Below are positions 50,770 to 64,000 of a stretch of 64,000 nt of DNA, in pieces. The stretch is from Cucumis sativus (lineage: Eukaryota > Streptophyta > Magnoliopsida > Cucurbitales > Cucurbitaceae). Made by a program: the position numbers and the translations under genes. Under the pieces are notes generated by a model. That model saw nothing but the letters and a program-made list of their open reading frames with translations, did no database searches and was not told the origin of the DNA. Position 1 is the first letter of the stretch; every line of letters begins with the position of its first letter. The stretch lies in NCBI RefSeq assembly GCF_000004075.3, contig NC_026656.2, positions 20,780,607 to 20,844,606 of the forward strand, read 5' to 3'.

Positions 50770-53700
50770 ACAGACATATAAATATGGTTTGAATTAATTG
50801 GATGGTGACAATATATTCATAATTTTATTAATTTATTATCTCTATTGGATTACACGCAACGGAGAAAACAAAAAAGGTATTATAGTAATACTATGATTCA
50901 AGATGAAATTCACATGTGATGAGAAGCTAACTTTAAAGGGTAATTTACATGATCTTCTTTTTCATCCAGCAATGTGATATTCAAATTATATTCATTGCAC
51001 ATAAATCGGTAAAAAGGTATGCGGCCAAGGTTCGATATTAACAAAAATAAATGAATACTACAGTCAAAGTTGTGAAAGTCAGAGTTTAAATCTCACACCT
51101 TGGAGTTATACTAAAAACAAAGTATAATCTTTGATTAATTTTTTTATACGCTTATTTTACAATAATATGACATAGAGATTAAACTTTCGAGAAAGCTTAA
51201 ACCAAAACTACTAAATCACATTCACTTAGGATAACAATCAACAATTTTTTCGGTAGTAGTTTTGTTCATCAAATATTTGTAGCATGGAAGAATCTAACGT
51301 TCTAAACCTATTATAATTTTAATGAACAAATCTAATCTTATAAGACTATTTAAATCTTGATAAAAATTACTTTTTTAAAAAACGATAAAAATTACCGGTT
51401 GGAATCCTTAAAGTTTCTAATTGGTATATGAGAAATTTCAGCTAATCACAAATTGACACATCGTTAATCTAAGAGAATCTTTAATAAATTAAAATAAAAT
51501 ATGCAAGTTAACCCTAATCCCAAATTTTTATATTTATTTTTGAGTTAAAAATCTTCACGTTATTTATACTTAATCTTTTTTCAAAATAATAATAATTTTT
51601 TTTATATTAAAAAATATTCTTTAGAGAGAAAAAAAAAAGGGAAAAAGGAAAAAGAAAGATACTTTCTAGAAAAAGCAGCTGATTATAAAAATTCAAAATG
51701 ACTATCAAATTCTTCGTATTCATTCTCTATGTCCTTGAAACACTAAAAACTAATAAAGTCAGAATTCAAGTTGGGACTTAGTTATCATATTTCACATCCA
51801 AGGTTGAAAATTTTGTTAAAATTATAAATTCAATCTTTATTTTTTTTCTTTCATACATTTCACACATTTGATTGACACAAAATTAAAATTTTAAGGTTTC
51901 ATTAGGTATATGTTTATAAATTTAATTATTTTTTAAAGATCTCTTGTATATTGAATTAAAGATTGAAATTTTTATTTAAACCCACCGTTAAAATTTAGGC
52001 ACATATTATATAGTTTTAGAAGTTTAGGATAAAAATTAGGGAGTAAACTTGTGAATTAATGAGAAATAACTAACCATCAAATAGTATTTAAGAATCAAAG
52101 TTCTAGGAGATATTTTAACTTTACCATCTAAATCCAAACTTCCTCTATAAATTAATTTTTAAATACTCAATATTTGAATGTAATTGACATTAAAACGTGT
52201 TATTAACATACCCATGGATTTCCAGTTTCACATTCAATAAGTACCTAAAGTTTAGAAATGTGTCTAATATACTTATGTTTTACGCCACACAACACCTCAC
52301 AACAACCAAGCAGTCAATGCATTTAAACTTGCACATCCCTACACACACGAAACTCAATAGGAAGTATTAATCGTTACAATCTAAGTTCTTAGTCATTCTT
52401 CTACGTTCACTTGTCTTAAAAAAGTGTACAAACTTATTAAACATAAATCCAAAACATCCATAAACTTAATTACACTAACAATATCAAACTTCACCACGAG
52501 TACAAGACACAACCATAAAACTTTGGAAAGGAACAAGGCCAACGTTCCCGATGGCTAGTATTGAAAAGAAAAGTGTAGTCTATTCATAGAGAGGGGGGTG
52601 GTCCTAAAGGGGAGGAGGATAAGGGCACCCAATACTAATCCATTTCAAATATAAATGAGAAAGTGAAAGATAGATGTTGAAATAGTCACATTATTACCAA
52701 CTTTGAAGGAGCCTATAAGAGACAACTACAACCTCCACTCCAATGCTATCATTTTAATGTTATTATTTTCCCCACCTTTTCCCTTTTTGCTCACCACTTA
52801 CTACTACAGTCAAACACACAACTTAGCTTATAGAGGTTTCGTTGGATTTTTAAAAACTTACTTCAAAATTGTTAAAAATATTTTCAAACCTACCAAATAA
52901 TAATAAAATTAAAATTAAAATAAACAATTTTTTTTATCATAAACGGTTCTTTTTTAAATGTTTTTTTTGTCATTTGATGCAATTTTTCTCTAAAGAAACT
53001 TCAAAAAAAAATATGTATTTGATTTTAAATTTCAACTAATAATACAAATATATATATTTAAAAAGTAAAATGGTAAAAAAAAAATATATGTGTGATTGAA
53101 TTTATGCAGTTTTATTAGTTTTGTGACCGATCTTAATTCTTTGATTAGATGTCTTCCAAAAGTCAAAATTCTTTCCCATATGTATCAGGAAGAGAGAGAC
53201 AATCCATTGGTGAACAAAGAAAACAATCACTTGAAAAATTTATCAACATTTCTTTTTCAAAAGGAAAACAAAGTTTATCAACATTTGATATTGAAAAAGG
53301 TTTTCCCTTTTTTATTTTTGAAAAAAAAAAGGACGTTTTTAGAATAGTTAAAAAAAACCTGTGAAGTCGAAATAAATCTAAACTTTGTTTTCCCTCTTTT
53401 TTTCCTTTTAAAAAAGTGGCAATTTAAACTAAAGGTGGCTTTTACTAAATTATCCAAAAAGAAGAAGAAAAAAAAAACTGTTTTTTGGGGTTTTCTTTCT
53501 TTACCTTTCCCTGTATCCTATGCTAATCTCCCTCGATCGAGTAAATACAACTCATGTTTGACTAATTCCTTGGTGTTAGTGAACTCTGCTGTTATTTTTA
53601 TTCCCTTGGTCCCACCTGTACGTCCAAAAAACACTTAATCCAAAAAAAAGTTATATGAGCTTTTAGTTGAAACTCGAAAATATATGCTGATACCAGTTGA

Positions 53701-53950
53701 ACTATATTGGAGATTAAGTATAACAATGTGGGAGTAAACCGTGCATGAGCCAATGAGAAATGACTTGATTTTTCTTTTTCCAACTAAGTTACACACAATA
53801 TACAATATCAACTTACAGAAAGGCAGTATTTGAGTGCTAAGCCACAAATTTGTTTGTGACTTATGAGCAGCAGCTTTCAAGGTAGTATTGGTTGGGTGTA
53901 GGATAATATTATCTATTGATTTTTGCAACAAATCACAGCCTCTACATAAA
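50770..53950. other. AT-rich intergenic region
   Basis: DNA upstream of the cyclin gene and downstream of PnsB3. Short low-complexity open frames only; the frame near 53149-53364 is Lys/Ser-rich with no motif. Core AACGG, part of the M-phase MSA element, occurs near 50858 but is too short to call a site. Confidence 0.55.
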
Positions 53951-53964
53951 GATGCCACTCTAAA

Positions 53965-56900
53965 TCACTTCTTCCATTGGGGCAACCTTTGGACCACAAC
54001 CTGTAACCAATGGTCCACCTATATTAATGGAAGGAAGGGGCTGTAGAACAAGGATAGAATGAAGAAGGAGAAAGACAATTGTTTATTGTCCCTACTTTAA
54101 CTTAGATTCAAAATTTTATATAAATTAAGATTCTATAATATTACCCTTTGTTTCAGAAATACTCCCTATACACATTTAGGAGTTGTAAAATTAACTTTGA
54201 TTTTTCATTAATGTGTCTTTGGAGTAGAAATTCATTGGAATGTTGGATGGAAATTAGGACCTAGAATGTTGTGAAGTGAGTTGTGTGACCTGAAATGGAA
54301 ATTGAAACTGCTACGATATCATTCTCTAATCAAGTATGAGCGTTCGTTCAACATGACAAGTATCAATGTTTGTTCAACATTTTAATGTATTTCTACTTCC
54401 AAGGTAACTAGTTTTGAAGAGTTTATGACAGGTGGTAATATTGCGACTTTTTTCAAAAAAAGTATTGTTTGAACAATGATAAAGTTTAAGGTATTTTTTC
54501 CAATTTAGCCTATATATATGTAGGTATTAAAAAATTGAAGTAAAATTTTGTTCCTTCATACTAGAATTTGCTTTGCCATGTGCCGGGAGAGCTTGCCATT
54601 CGGCAAAGGCAGTCTAATCCTGTTAAGGACATCTAGGGCTATTATGGATCTTACATTTTCAATACAATGATAGAAGGATTGTTACGTAAATCTGAACAAA
54701 GAAGCAAATAGGTAATAAGATGAAGGGTTCTTGGCGGTACCTTTCCAGAGTTCTCTTTATTGCCAACAATTGTCTGACAAGCAAGCCTCCAACTTTCGGG
54801 TTTCTGAATTGTCATAGCCAAAGTTAATATTGCTCCAAGCGAACAAATGGTGAATGAAAAATTTGAAGGAAACATGAAGAAAATCAGGCTCCAGACACTA
54901 TTTCAGAAAGTTGAAGTTATTAGATTAAAATTAATTGAACTGATCAAACAGTACCCCGATGCTTGTTTAACTGGACTACGATTTTGTTTGGGCTAACAAT
55001 CCTACAGAACCGAGCAGTAGATGTAGAACAATAGAGAAATGGTGATGAAGTTATTGTAGAACCTATCATAACTTGGTTCTACACATGCAGTTTTGGGGAT
55101 AAAATGTTTTCTTGTTAGACCTTTAAGGAGATCAACACAATACATAGACTTGTAGAGAAAAGATCCATACTGGGAACTTCCGATATGAATCACCAATCTC
55201 AAAAGAGGAGTAATGAGTTAGGCTCGTATTAGCCTAAGTTTAAAACTAATCCATAGCTAATAACGTAATATGGGAAGTACCATGGTGGATAAAAAGGTTT
55301 TAAAAGAACAAAAGAGGCTGGGAAAAAGAGAGAGGTCTATCAATTACTGTCAGACCTTCTTTAGGTAACGGAGTTCAGTATTTGTTCTCTCATTCAATAG
55401 ATCCTTCCCATCAAGTATCTGCACAAAGATGTAGAGACCCTTATCAGATATCCAGTTCTTTGTAATAAGAAAAGATATGCACATCTCTGCCTCTGCTTAA
55501 TAAGAATAGATATGCATATCTCTGTTCTCTGCTTTAGATTTTCCTCTACCTACAATCTATACTCAACAAGAGATGTGATGCAGTGACGATCATGAATTTT
55601 TTTTTTGAATGAATGAATTGTTAGCTCCATTTGATAATCCTTTGGTTTTTATAAAATCAAGTCTACTTCCTCTTAATTCTTATAATGTTTTCCATCTTTC
55701 TTTTGTAAAAGAGTATTATTCTTAAATAAATTTCAAAACAAAATGATTTCGTAACTTAGTCTTTAAAAACATAGGTAAAAAGATAACAAAACGAGAAAAT
55801 TAAAGGTGGTAACAGTTAAGGGTGTTATAGGTTTGGTTTTCAAAAACTAAAAACCAAATGATATCAAACAAATTTTCCAAAGCAAACAATTGTATGATAG
55901 AACCAAAAAAAAAAAACAGCATCTTTTCCAACTGTTTCGCAATCAGAAAAACCAGTTTTTTACCCTATGAGCGAACTCTCTACTCTCCAATTTTCCATCT
56001 CAATTATTTACAACTTTAACGTGCATTTGTTCTGCTTCGTTCAGAAGAAGCAGACCACAGTCTGACCTCCAACCTCAAAAAAGGCAATTTCATTTTGTGT
56101 TACTTCACCAGTAGGCTAGCAGAAAAAACAATGGTCAGAGAAAAAGTACTGGAACTCTAACTACAACGGTGTATGCTAGGAAACTACCTCGACAATGCAG
56201 GTCCCACAACTTCCACCACCACCACAGTTCATCAATTTTCCCTGAGAATATTTGGATGCATTTCAGTTACATATAATGCAAGAAAACACAGGCGAGAATG
56301 ATTAAGTAATTAGAATATAAGATTATTTTCATTGTAAAATGACTACTAAACTCGTTTTTTATAAATTATTTAATATTCCTCCTGTCCTGTATGCTTAGAA
56401 ATTTGCAGCACAAGATAAAAAATGACATTACAGACTTTCTTACCTAAGGATCTCGTGCTGTTATAACATGTTAAACTTAAGTTGATAGGCTACGTAAAAT
56501 GTAATATTTTAACAATGCTTTGGCAATCCTGGATTAATCATCAGATCAATGAATATTGAATTATTCCAGCCCGTTTGACTACAGCTTCTTGTATTTGTTT
56601 TCTCACAATATCTTTACTATGAGTTTACATTCATTACGAAACATTGAATTCTTAATTGTATTAAAAAAAACAGACTAGGTGAAAGTAGTGTTTTTAAGCT
56701 TAATTTTTTAAAACCAAATTATTATCGTGTTGGACCAAAACAATAAATCTAATAAATAACGGAAAAAAGAAGCCGAACCACAGCCAAGCAAAGGACGCTG
56801 GGCCTTGGGGCCAACCTACCCCTCGACCTTGTGCCCATCTGCATATAGGGTGTGGAAGTAGTGTTTTTTAAGCTTAATTTTTAAAAAACCAAATACTACT

Positions 56901-57755
56901 AGCTAAATGGTTAGTAAAAATACCTTAATTAAAACGATTACTCTAGTCTTTAGGCCTTACTGGATTGAACTATGTAAACTTTATTGAAATTGTTGTGAAT
57001 AAAGACTGGATTGAGAAGGCTATGGTTTAACTAATCATAATGATTAGACAGAGTAAGGTGTCATCCCAAATATGGAATTCTAATTTCAGCTCAAATTCCT
57101 TTAGAAGGTTTCGAGAAACAGTCATCATTATCCAATACCGTCGTAGACAAATTCCATGATCATTCCATATCATGCTTTCCTTCACATTACTAGCAGTTGA
57201 CAACAATATCATTAATGATCCATTATATTCCTTGGTATGATCAAATCTCTTTACAAGGTTAGTGCAACACAAGAATCAGTTAAAAAACAAATCACAATTC
57301 ACAAACTCACTCCATATTGTGCAGAAATCAAAACTTACATAGGGGGCGTACAACTCGAGTTTATTATCCAGCATTATATTCCTCAAAAGCTTATCGCCGC
57401 TTATCGCCTTAACCGTATCCACCGGAAACGATCCGTCGCTTCCCGGCTTCGGCTGTTCGAAGTTCAAACCCAAAACATCAAACAGTCACCAAACAACAAA
57501 ATCGACGGAACTAAATTAAAATTACCCATAAAGAAATCTCCCACGCGAAGTTACCCCAATAAATTCGAGCTCGATCTCAGGCTTTTCGGCAGGAGTCGAC
57601 AGCAATGGCTCCGAAGAATTTGCAGCGACGGAGAGCGGCCTGGTTGGTTTCCGACTAGGGAAATTCCCGATGAGGCATCGACGATTTGCATTGTCGGAGA
57701 AAAATTCCGGTTGCCGGAGTGATAAAAAAGCGGTGGTGACATTCAGGGACGACAT
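53965..57755 (-). CDS. Chloroplast NDH subunit PnsB3 (NDF4), 2Fe-2S ferredoxin-like
   Basis: Six coding exons (57755-57555, 57452-57339, 56241-56188, 55418-55356, 54803-54741, 54000-53965) encode 176 residues; every junction is phase 0. Residues 1 to about 45 form a Ser/Arg-rich chloroplast transit peptide. The ferredoxin-like domain holds DKLLRNIMLDNKLELY, then NCGGGGSCGTC (Cx5Cx2C), and a fourth Cys in WRLACQTIVGNKENSGK, and ends VVVQRLPQWKK. In Arabidopsis PnsB3 belongs to subcomplex B of the chloroplast NDH complex, which docks on photosystem I for cyclic electron flow. The four cysteines suit a 2Fe-2S cluster, although the first spacing is Cx5C and not the usual Cx4C of ferredoxin. Introns are large relative to exons. 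Confidence 0.93.
56681..56894 (+). repeat. Direct repeat of about 40 bp flanking a GC-richer insert in PnsB3 intron 2
   Basis: GAAGTAGTG...TTTAAGCTTAATTTTT...AAACCAAAT occurs at 56681-56719 and 56854-56894 with minor length differences in homopolymers. Between them are about 134 bp, partly GC-rich (about 56765-56850). The arrangement suggests a segmental duplication or an insertion that duplicated its flank. I do not recognise the insert. Confidence 0.7.
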
Positions 57756-59799
57756 AGCATTATCCTTCTCCCTCAGCTCAAGTAGACCGAAGCTTCTAAG
57801 TCGTTCATCATTTGTTTCTCTTTCTTCTCGTTCATTAATTCTACACCTTGAGTTTCTAGGGATAATTTCGTAAATTTGTTGTTAAATTTGCGGTCAATTT
57901 TCAAAAAAGTGAGTTCTAGAGAGGGCGGGAAGTTAAGTGCGTTTTGTTGGTTATGTATCCATATTCATTTACCGTTAAATGTTAAGATTATAAATTGAGA
58001 TAGTTAAAAGATTTTAATCCATAGTTTTTAGTTACTCGACTAATTGAATAAATCATTAGTTTAAGGATTTAATTAACTTAATTAACTATAAAATATAAGA
58101 ATGAATTTTTTTCTTTAATTTGATTTATCTATTTCCACGTGTGTTTTGAAAATATTTTAAGAAATTAGGAAAAACAGTTAAATTTATTGCAAATAGAAAA
58201 ATATGCTATTTTTGAGCAATATATCTATCCATCATTTTCTAACTGTCCCCTCTCATGAGTCCAAGTCCACAGTATACTGAACCAATAAAAATAAAAGTCC
58301 ATAATATTCTCTTCCATCACTACTCATTTCTGAATTTTACGCCTAAACTATCGTAAAATGAATCATCGTTAATAAAATAGATTATTTGGATTAAAAAATT
58401 AATAATCTTTATTAAATTCAAATGTAAATTAACAAATAATTAAAATAAATATACTGTTTGCAATTTAAGATCCTAACTTCAAATCTAAATATTCCGTTTC
58501 AGTTTGATTTGTATGTGAATGAATATTTAATTTCTCCCTTTGATTAAGCTTTATTATTGAAGAAAAAATTATGTGTATAAAGAGTTACGAGAAAATTTAA
58601 TAAATGGATCAAATAGTTTCTAACATACATGAAGGTTTAAATAATTTATTAGCTGATTCGAAAGGGTGGTGGGTGGTTGGAAGTTGGGGGTCGGGGTGGG
58701 GGCATAAATAACATGATCTACATAAACTCGTACTCTTAACTTTTTGAAATTGGGATGATGAGTAATTAATATTTTTGAGTCAAGGTAGAAAAATTATTTT
58801 TCAATAATTAAATTATATCAGAAATATGTATGTGTTGATAATCCTTCCATACAAGTTTATAAATATTATTCAAGGTTTTCATAATATATTTATATATAGC
58901 AATCGGTTCTAGTATATATTAATTTGTAAGCTGTCCTCAAACTACACTACTAAAAATATATCACATACCAATTTAATTAAAAAAAGGACTTTGCATTATT
59001 TAATGAGCTAGAAATTAAAGATAGGAAATTTCAAATTCATTAAATCAAATGAATTCAATGAATATCTATTTGATGGAGGTATTTGAGAAAACTATATTTT
59101 TTATCATTGTTATTATTGATATATAATTTACGTAATAAAAAAAATTTAAAATATATATAACACGTGTGGTATTTTTTTTAAGTCATTTTTCTTCAGACAG
59201 TTGATCAAATTATTTCAAATAAATTTTGAGAGTGTTTCGATGTAATTAGAATTCGATCATGATGAAAATAAACGAAGAAGTGAGATGAGTGTGGGAAGGT
59301 TTGGATTTTGAATTTCAATAATTAGTGGATAGGTTATGTATGAAGGCATGCTATTGATTTAATTAATTTGAAAAGGATATGCTATATGTGTTGAAAATAT
59401 TTGGAAAGAGTGATTTTGAACGTGACATCTCTCCCCATATGCTATATGGTGGGACTTTGTTACTACTCATAGCTCAACACATATCCCTTTTTTCATTCCA
59501 AATTGTTTCATCATTTTTGGAATTATTTATTCTTTTTAACCTCTTTTTGAACATATTCAAAACTACCATACCTATCTTTCTAACCTCAATTTGAGTATCT
59601 CATTGTTTTTTCTTTTTTTATATTTCTTTCTCATTTTGGACTTATTGCTTGGGTTAGAATATTTTCCATATTTTAGGGAAAAAAGCTTACAAAGTATTTG
59701 TATATATTATTTAAAATAGACATGAAATGAAAATATATTATGTTTCGACAGGACATTTAAGTTTTTAAATATAACAAAATATCAATAAATACAGTAAAA

Positions 59800-60080
59800 T
59801 ATTTATCGATAGATATTAATAAACGTCTATAGACTATTATATCATTCAACACTCGTCATTGATAGATTATGTAAATTTGTTATATTTTTTAATTATTTTC
59901 AACGTAGTTTATTTGAAATATTTTTTAAGAAAAATAAAACTGTAGAAGTATCAAATTCTATCAACAATAGACACTGATGTAATATAAGTTTCTCAACGTT
60001 TATTAAATGCACTAATAGAAATCTATGGAAACTATCGTAGATAGAATATGAAAGTTTGGTATATTTTTCAAAATATAATT
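59800..60080. repeat. Dispersed AT-rich repeat, further copy
   Basis: Series of ATCGATAGAT, TCATTGATAGATTA and TAGACACTGATG-like words with GTTATATTTTTTAATTATTTT tails. Similar in style to the segments near 3030-3180, 5020-5150 and 61430-61580. Confidence 0.4.
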
Positions 60081-61251
60081 TGTTATGTTTTGGAAAAAAA
60101 TATTAAAAGAAAAATTGTCCTTTCACTTTGATAAATAGACTTCCTTTTGCTTTTTCTGTTTTCTTCACATGTTTTCACAAAGTGTTTTGTTTTTTAAGCC
60201 AAAAAATTGATTTTACTTTGAAAATCATGTAACTTCTCAATAGTATAAAACACGTTTGATATTTATTTTTTAAAAATTTACTTAAATTAAAATCATTCCA
60301 TTTTATCTAACCCTTTTTCAACATTTCCAGATTTTTCAAAAATTAAAATAAAAATAGTTTTATTAATTTGACCAATACTAATATTAACCATCAAATAATT
60401 TTGTCAAAATTCATAATTTCAATGAAAAACTCAAATGCTCCTGAAAAAAATCTATTAAATATTATATTACATCTACATAATTAAGAAATATCTATTTAAG
60501 AACTTATTAGAGTTTAGATAAAAAGATTTTGTGTATGATTTTTTTAAAGTGAGGATTATTAAAGGGTCCTACATAATGTTCGTAGTACTGATCATGTGTC
60601 ACCATACTTTTAAATTTTTGTTTTAAAGAATAAATTTCCCAATAGTTCTTAATTTATATCAATGTTATGTAATTTGTGCCAAAGACTAAAGTACATTAAT
60701 TAAATGTGAATGCTAATGATTTGAAATGGTAGACTTCACACTAGCCCTTAGATTTTCATGCAACAAAATTTATTCTAATATAATTTTGTTGGTTAATTAC
60801 ATCTGTGTTTAATTATTTGTATGATAAGAAATAACCCTAAGAAATAAATTAAACTGCAATCTTCATTTGGAAAATGATGGGGGGAATAATAAATGAAAGT
60901 TAATGTAGGGTTTTAAATATAATCAATTACTCAAGTCTCATAATTAGTTCATAACTCGTAATTAATATATGAATAGTTGACCCTTAAACTACACACATAA
61001 ATTAATTAAATGCAATAATCACTTCTCATTAATAACTACTAAAGTTTTTTTTCTTTTCTTTCTGTATCAATAATAATTAATAAATTTACATATAGCTATT
61101 TATAGTGTTTGGCAAGATTTTCACTTTCTATTTTCTAGTAATCATTGACTATTTTCTTGAAACATGTATAGTTTTTCATGAAATAATTAATTAGTGCCAT
61201 TACAAACTATTTTATTTACTGTTAGAGAATTGTTCTTTTTCCTAATCAGAT

Positions 61252-61254
<3 letters not shown>

Positions 61255-61290
<36 letters not shown>
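61255..61290. repeat. (AT)18 microsatellite
   Basis: Thirty-six bases of uninterrupted AT dinucleotides, likely length-polymorphic. Confidence 0.97.
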
Positions 61291-61293
<3 letters not shown>

Positions 61294-64000
61294 ATGTTTG
61301 TGATAAGTAATTATAAACAAAATATAATCATAAAGTTCATATGAATATTTTGAAGGCATTGCTTAGAATCAAAGCTGTATTAAAATAATAATTATAAGAA
61401 TGATTTGTAGATCATTTATTTTTATATATAATAAAGAAATTGAAGCTATTTACAAAGTATAGCAATAAAATCTCAAATGAGCTAAATAAATGAATCAAAA
61501 TATTGTTGATGACCTACTGTGATCTATCACGTATAAATGGTGAAATTTTGCTATATTTATAAATATTTTAACGAATTTTCTCATTAAAATAATTTTTATA
61601 ATAATAATAAACATATCGAGAGAATGAAAGATTATACGGTAATAACTATTGTGGTTTTAAAAGCCACATTGCACGTTATTTCAATTTTAGTTTGTTTTAG
61701 TATATATACAAAATATTTATTTTGGACTACGTATTTAAATAATTACTAATTTCGGTCTTTTGTTATTTTTTTTGGATCTATCTTTTTTTTAATCACAATT
61801 TATAGCATGATCTATTCCTCTCATTAACTAAGTTATTTAAACTACAAATATAAATTTATGGTTATATAAAAATCTATATTAAAAAATTACAAACAAATAT
61901 TAAAACAATCTTAGCTCGATGATAGTTGACACACCTTTTTTCTCAAAATGTGGTAAAATATAATATTCAATCATCTCATAGGTTTTTAGTGTAACAGTTA
62001 TAAGAATGATGATGAACTTTCCACTTCTAAAATAAAAGATCATGTTAATTATTATTGAATTAAGCTTATTTTAACTTACAATAATTCTCTTAAAAAATAG
62101 TTACTCGTGAATGTTTTGATAGTTTAAGAATTTCGGTTGGAATTTTTAAGTATGAAAGATCAAAATAAAACCAAAATCAACTCAATAACATTTTAAATCA
62201 TATAAATTTAATAAAGAACAATTACCACATGTATTGATTATTAAAAAGAAAAATGTACTTTTTGAATTTTTTTAAAATGAAAATAAAATCTAAAGTTTCA
62301 CATCTACCAATCATTCTCCATGTAGAAGAAAATAATGAATAATTTGATTCATGAACGTGGCAAATAACTCCAAATGTGGCTTTCAATCTTATGATGATGA
62401 TGCACAACAAATAATGCCACCAACCTTAGTTTTATAATAATGTGATGGAACTAAAGTGCTTTTTCACTTTGCATCTTTTTTTTTAAATAATAATAATAAT
62501 AGTGTTCTTTTTTTTTTATAATATAAGGTTAATCTTTGGAACATTTGTCACACCCTCCTCCAATAATAATGGACTCAATCCACTTTCATTTTTATTTAAT
62601 TTCTCAATCTCTTGTATATATCATATAGTTGAATTGAATATTATTTATCATATAATATAATGGGTGTGACAATGAAAAGGCTTACCCATCCAAAATTTTT
62701 ATTTATTTATTTAATTTAAATCCATAAATATTCCCATAGTTATTTGGTTCTTTTATTCAACTCAACCAGTGAGTAGCAAATTATCCTAATTTTATTAGGA
62801 ATGTTTAATGTAATTTTGAAGAAAACATTAGATTTACATACGAGAATCGAACTTCTAACTTCGAAATTGATAATATAAGTTTTGTGTGAAACGAGTTAGA
62901 CTCGTTAGACTAATATCGATATAAATTATTGAATTTTTGTTAAGTTCATACACATTAACTATTACTTTTTTTTCTCCTCTTTTTGCAGGTGGATTTATTT
63001 TTATTTTGTCTTTACTTATAGATTCTTCATGGTCATAAAAAATTATTCTCACAGAATTTTTCTTTAGAGAGTTTAATAATTGTATCTAAGTTTTGACTTA
63101 TATCTAATATGTCATTCACATTCAACCTTTAAAGAAATTAATAGGTCTACAAATTATTAAGTTTGTATTTAATAAGTTTTCAAGTTCAAGTCTAAAGTGT
63201 TTGAATTTAAAATTTCATGTCTAATCAATCATATTTGACCTTTAAAAGAAAAAAAACTTCAAATTTATTACAAATGAATACCTAAATTAGATAGGTGTTC
63301 AAAATTTAGAGATTAAATTATTTAATGCAAATTTCAAAATTAAATTCAATAGTTAAATTATTTTTGTTATTTTTAAATATTTAAAAATATTAGAGACCTA
63401 TTAAATATAAAATTTAAAAGTTAATAGTCTAAGCATGTAGAGAAACATGCTATAAATTTTAAATATAGCTAACAAATGTAGAGAAACACGATATTTATTC
63501 GACCTATTAAATTACTAATGTTTTATTCGTTCAATTATGTTCATATTGATTAGGATTTTTTTTTTAACAAGCTCCTTCAAACATATTTTGATGAAAAATA
63601 TTTTCAAGTATAATTTGATGAAACAGATGTGTTTAAGATCGTTTGATCATGATATAAGATGGATCTAAGCTTTTGTCTAAAATATATTTTAATATTGGCC
63701 ACATCATATCATGTGACAAGGCAATAATAATAATAATAATAAATGAATAAATTATTTTAAGTACAACTTTGCCACATCACCTTTTTTTTTTTAAAGAAAA
63801 TTTTATTTTATCTCTTCCAAAATGGACAAAAGAGGTTTAAACAAAATACAAAGGGAATTAAGGCTAAATACATGATAGTTTAATCCATAATGTTTGAATG
63901 CAACTTTTCTAAAGTCCATAACATTAAAAGTTTTCAATTTAGATTTTCTAATCCATCTTTAATTTATCAAATCAAATATTAAAATGGACTCCACCAGATA

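Larger units (their letters stand above)
57900..64000. other. AT-rich intergenic region, no recognisable gene
   Basis: Six kilobases of very AT-rich DNA upstream of PnsB3. All open frames are short and low-complexity. It contains an (AT)18 microsatellite at 61255-61290, an ATA repeat at about 63724-63742 and two more copies of the dispersed AT-rich repeat (about 59800-60080 and 61430-61580). Confidence 0.65.

Noticed and set aside
50855..50860. MSA-like AACGG core upstream of the cyclin gene
   Set aside because: Five bases are expected by chance, and the flanking bases do not fit the full M-phase element.
53635..53958. 107-codon minus-strand open frame after the PnsB3 stop codon
   Set aside because: It starts just past the TGA at 53965-53967 in 3' UTR sequence and has no recognisable domain.
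57237..57722. 161-codon plus-strand open frame
   Set aside because: It overlaps PnsB3 exons 1 and 2 on the other strand and has no motif of its own.

Overview
The window is nuclear DNA of a flowering plant. It is AT-rich, its genes are interrupted by GT-AG introns, and every recognised protein belongs to a plant family. Several short AT-rich repeats, built around a palindromic ATCATTGAT/CTATCA-like core, resemble repeats I associate with cucurbits. A cucurbit is therefore my best guess, but that is an inference without a database search. There is no sign of bacterial operons, CRISPR arrays or viruses.

I rebuilt eight protein-coding genes exon by exon; in every model the reading frame is continuous across all junctions. 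Left to right they are: an FCS-like zinc finger (FLZ) protein (9336-10620, +); a MOT1-type molybdate transporter (14927-17005, +); a Golgi Qa-SNARE close to SYP32 (21454-25757, +); a thylakoid lumen PsbP-domain protein close to PPD1 (26882-30086, -, 11 exons); a membrane-anchored RING-H2 E3 ligase (31291-34221, -); a PP2A B'/B56 regulatory subunit (39443-41331, +); an A2-type cyclin (43353-49811, -, 11 coding exons); and the chloroplast NDH subunit PnsB3/NDF4, a 2Fe-2S ferredoxin-like protein (53965-57755, -).

The rest is mostly AT-rich intergenic DNA, with large gene-free stretches at 1-8400, 10950-14700, 17000-20600, 50770-53950 and 57900-64000. It contains a 26S rDNA fragment at 17352-17525, a decayed RNase H-like retroelement remnant at 18285-18560, a candidate solo LTR at 19191-19800, a perfect 44-bp inverted repeat at 5044-5146, tandem duplications and microsatellites.

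The genes are unrelated housekeeping genes, as is usual for a plant chromosome arm. Two of them (PPD1-like, PnsB3-like) serve photosystem I and the NDH complex, but nothing suggests their proximity is functional.

I found no new multi-gene system. The most interesting structure is inside the cyclin gene. A segment of about 360 bp carrying one short coding exon has a second copy in inverted orientation about 1 kb away in another intron. The pre-mRNA could therefore form a long hairpin that traps that exon and loops out two others.
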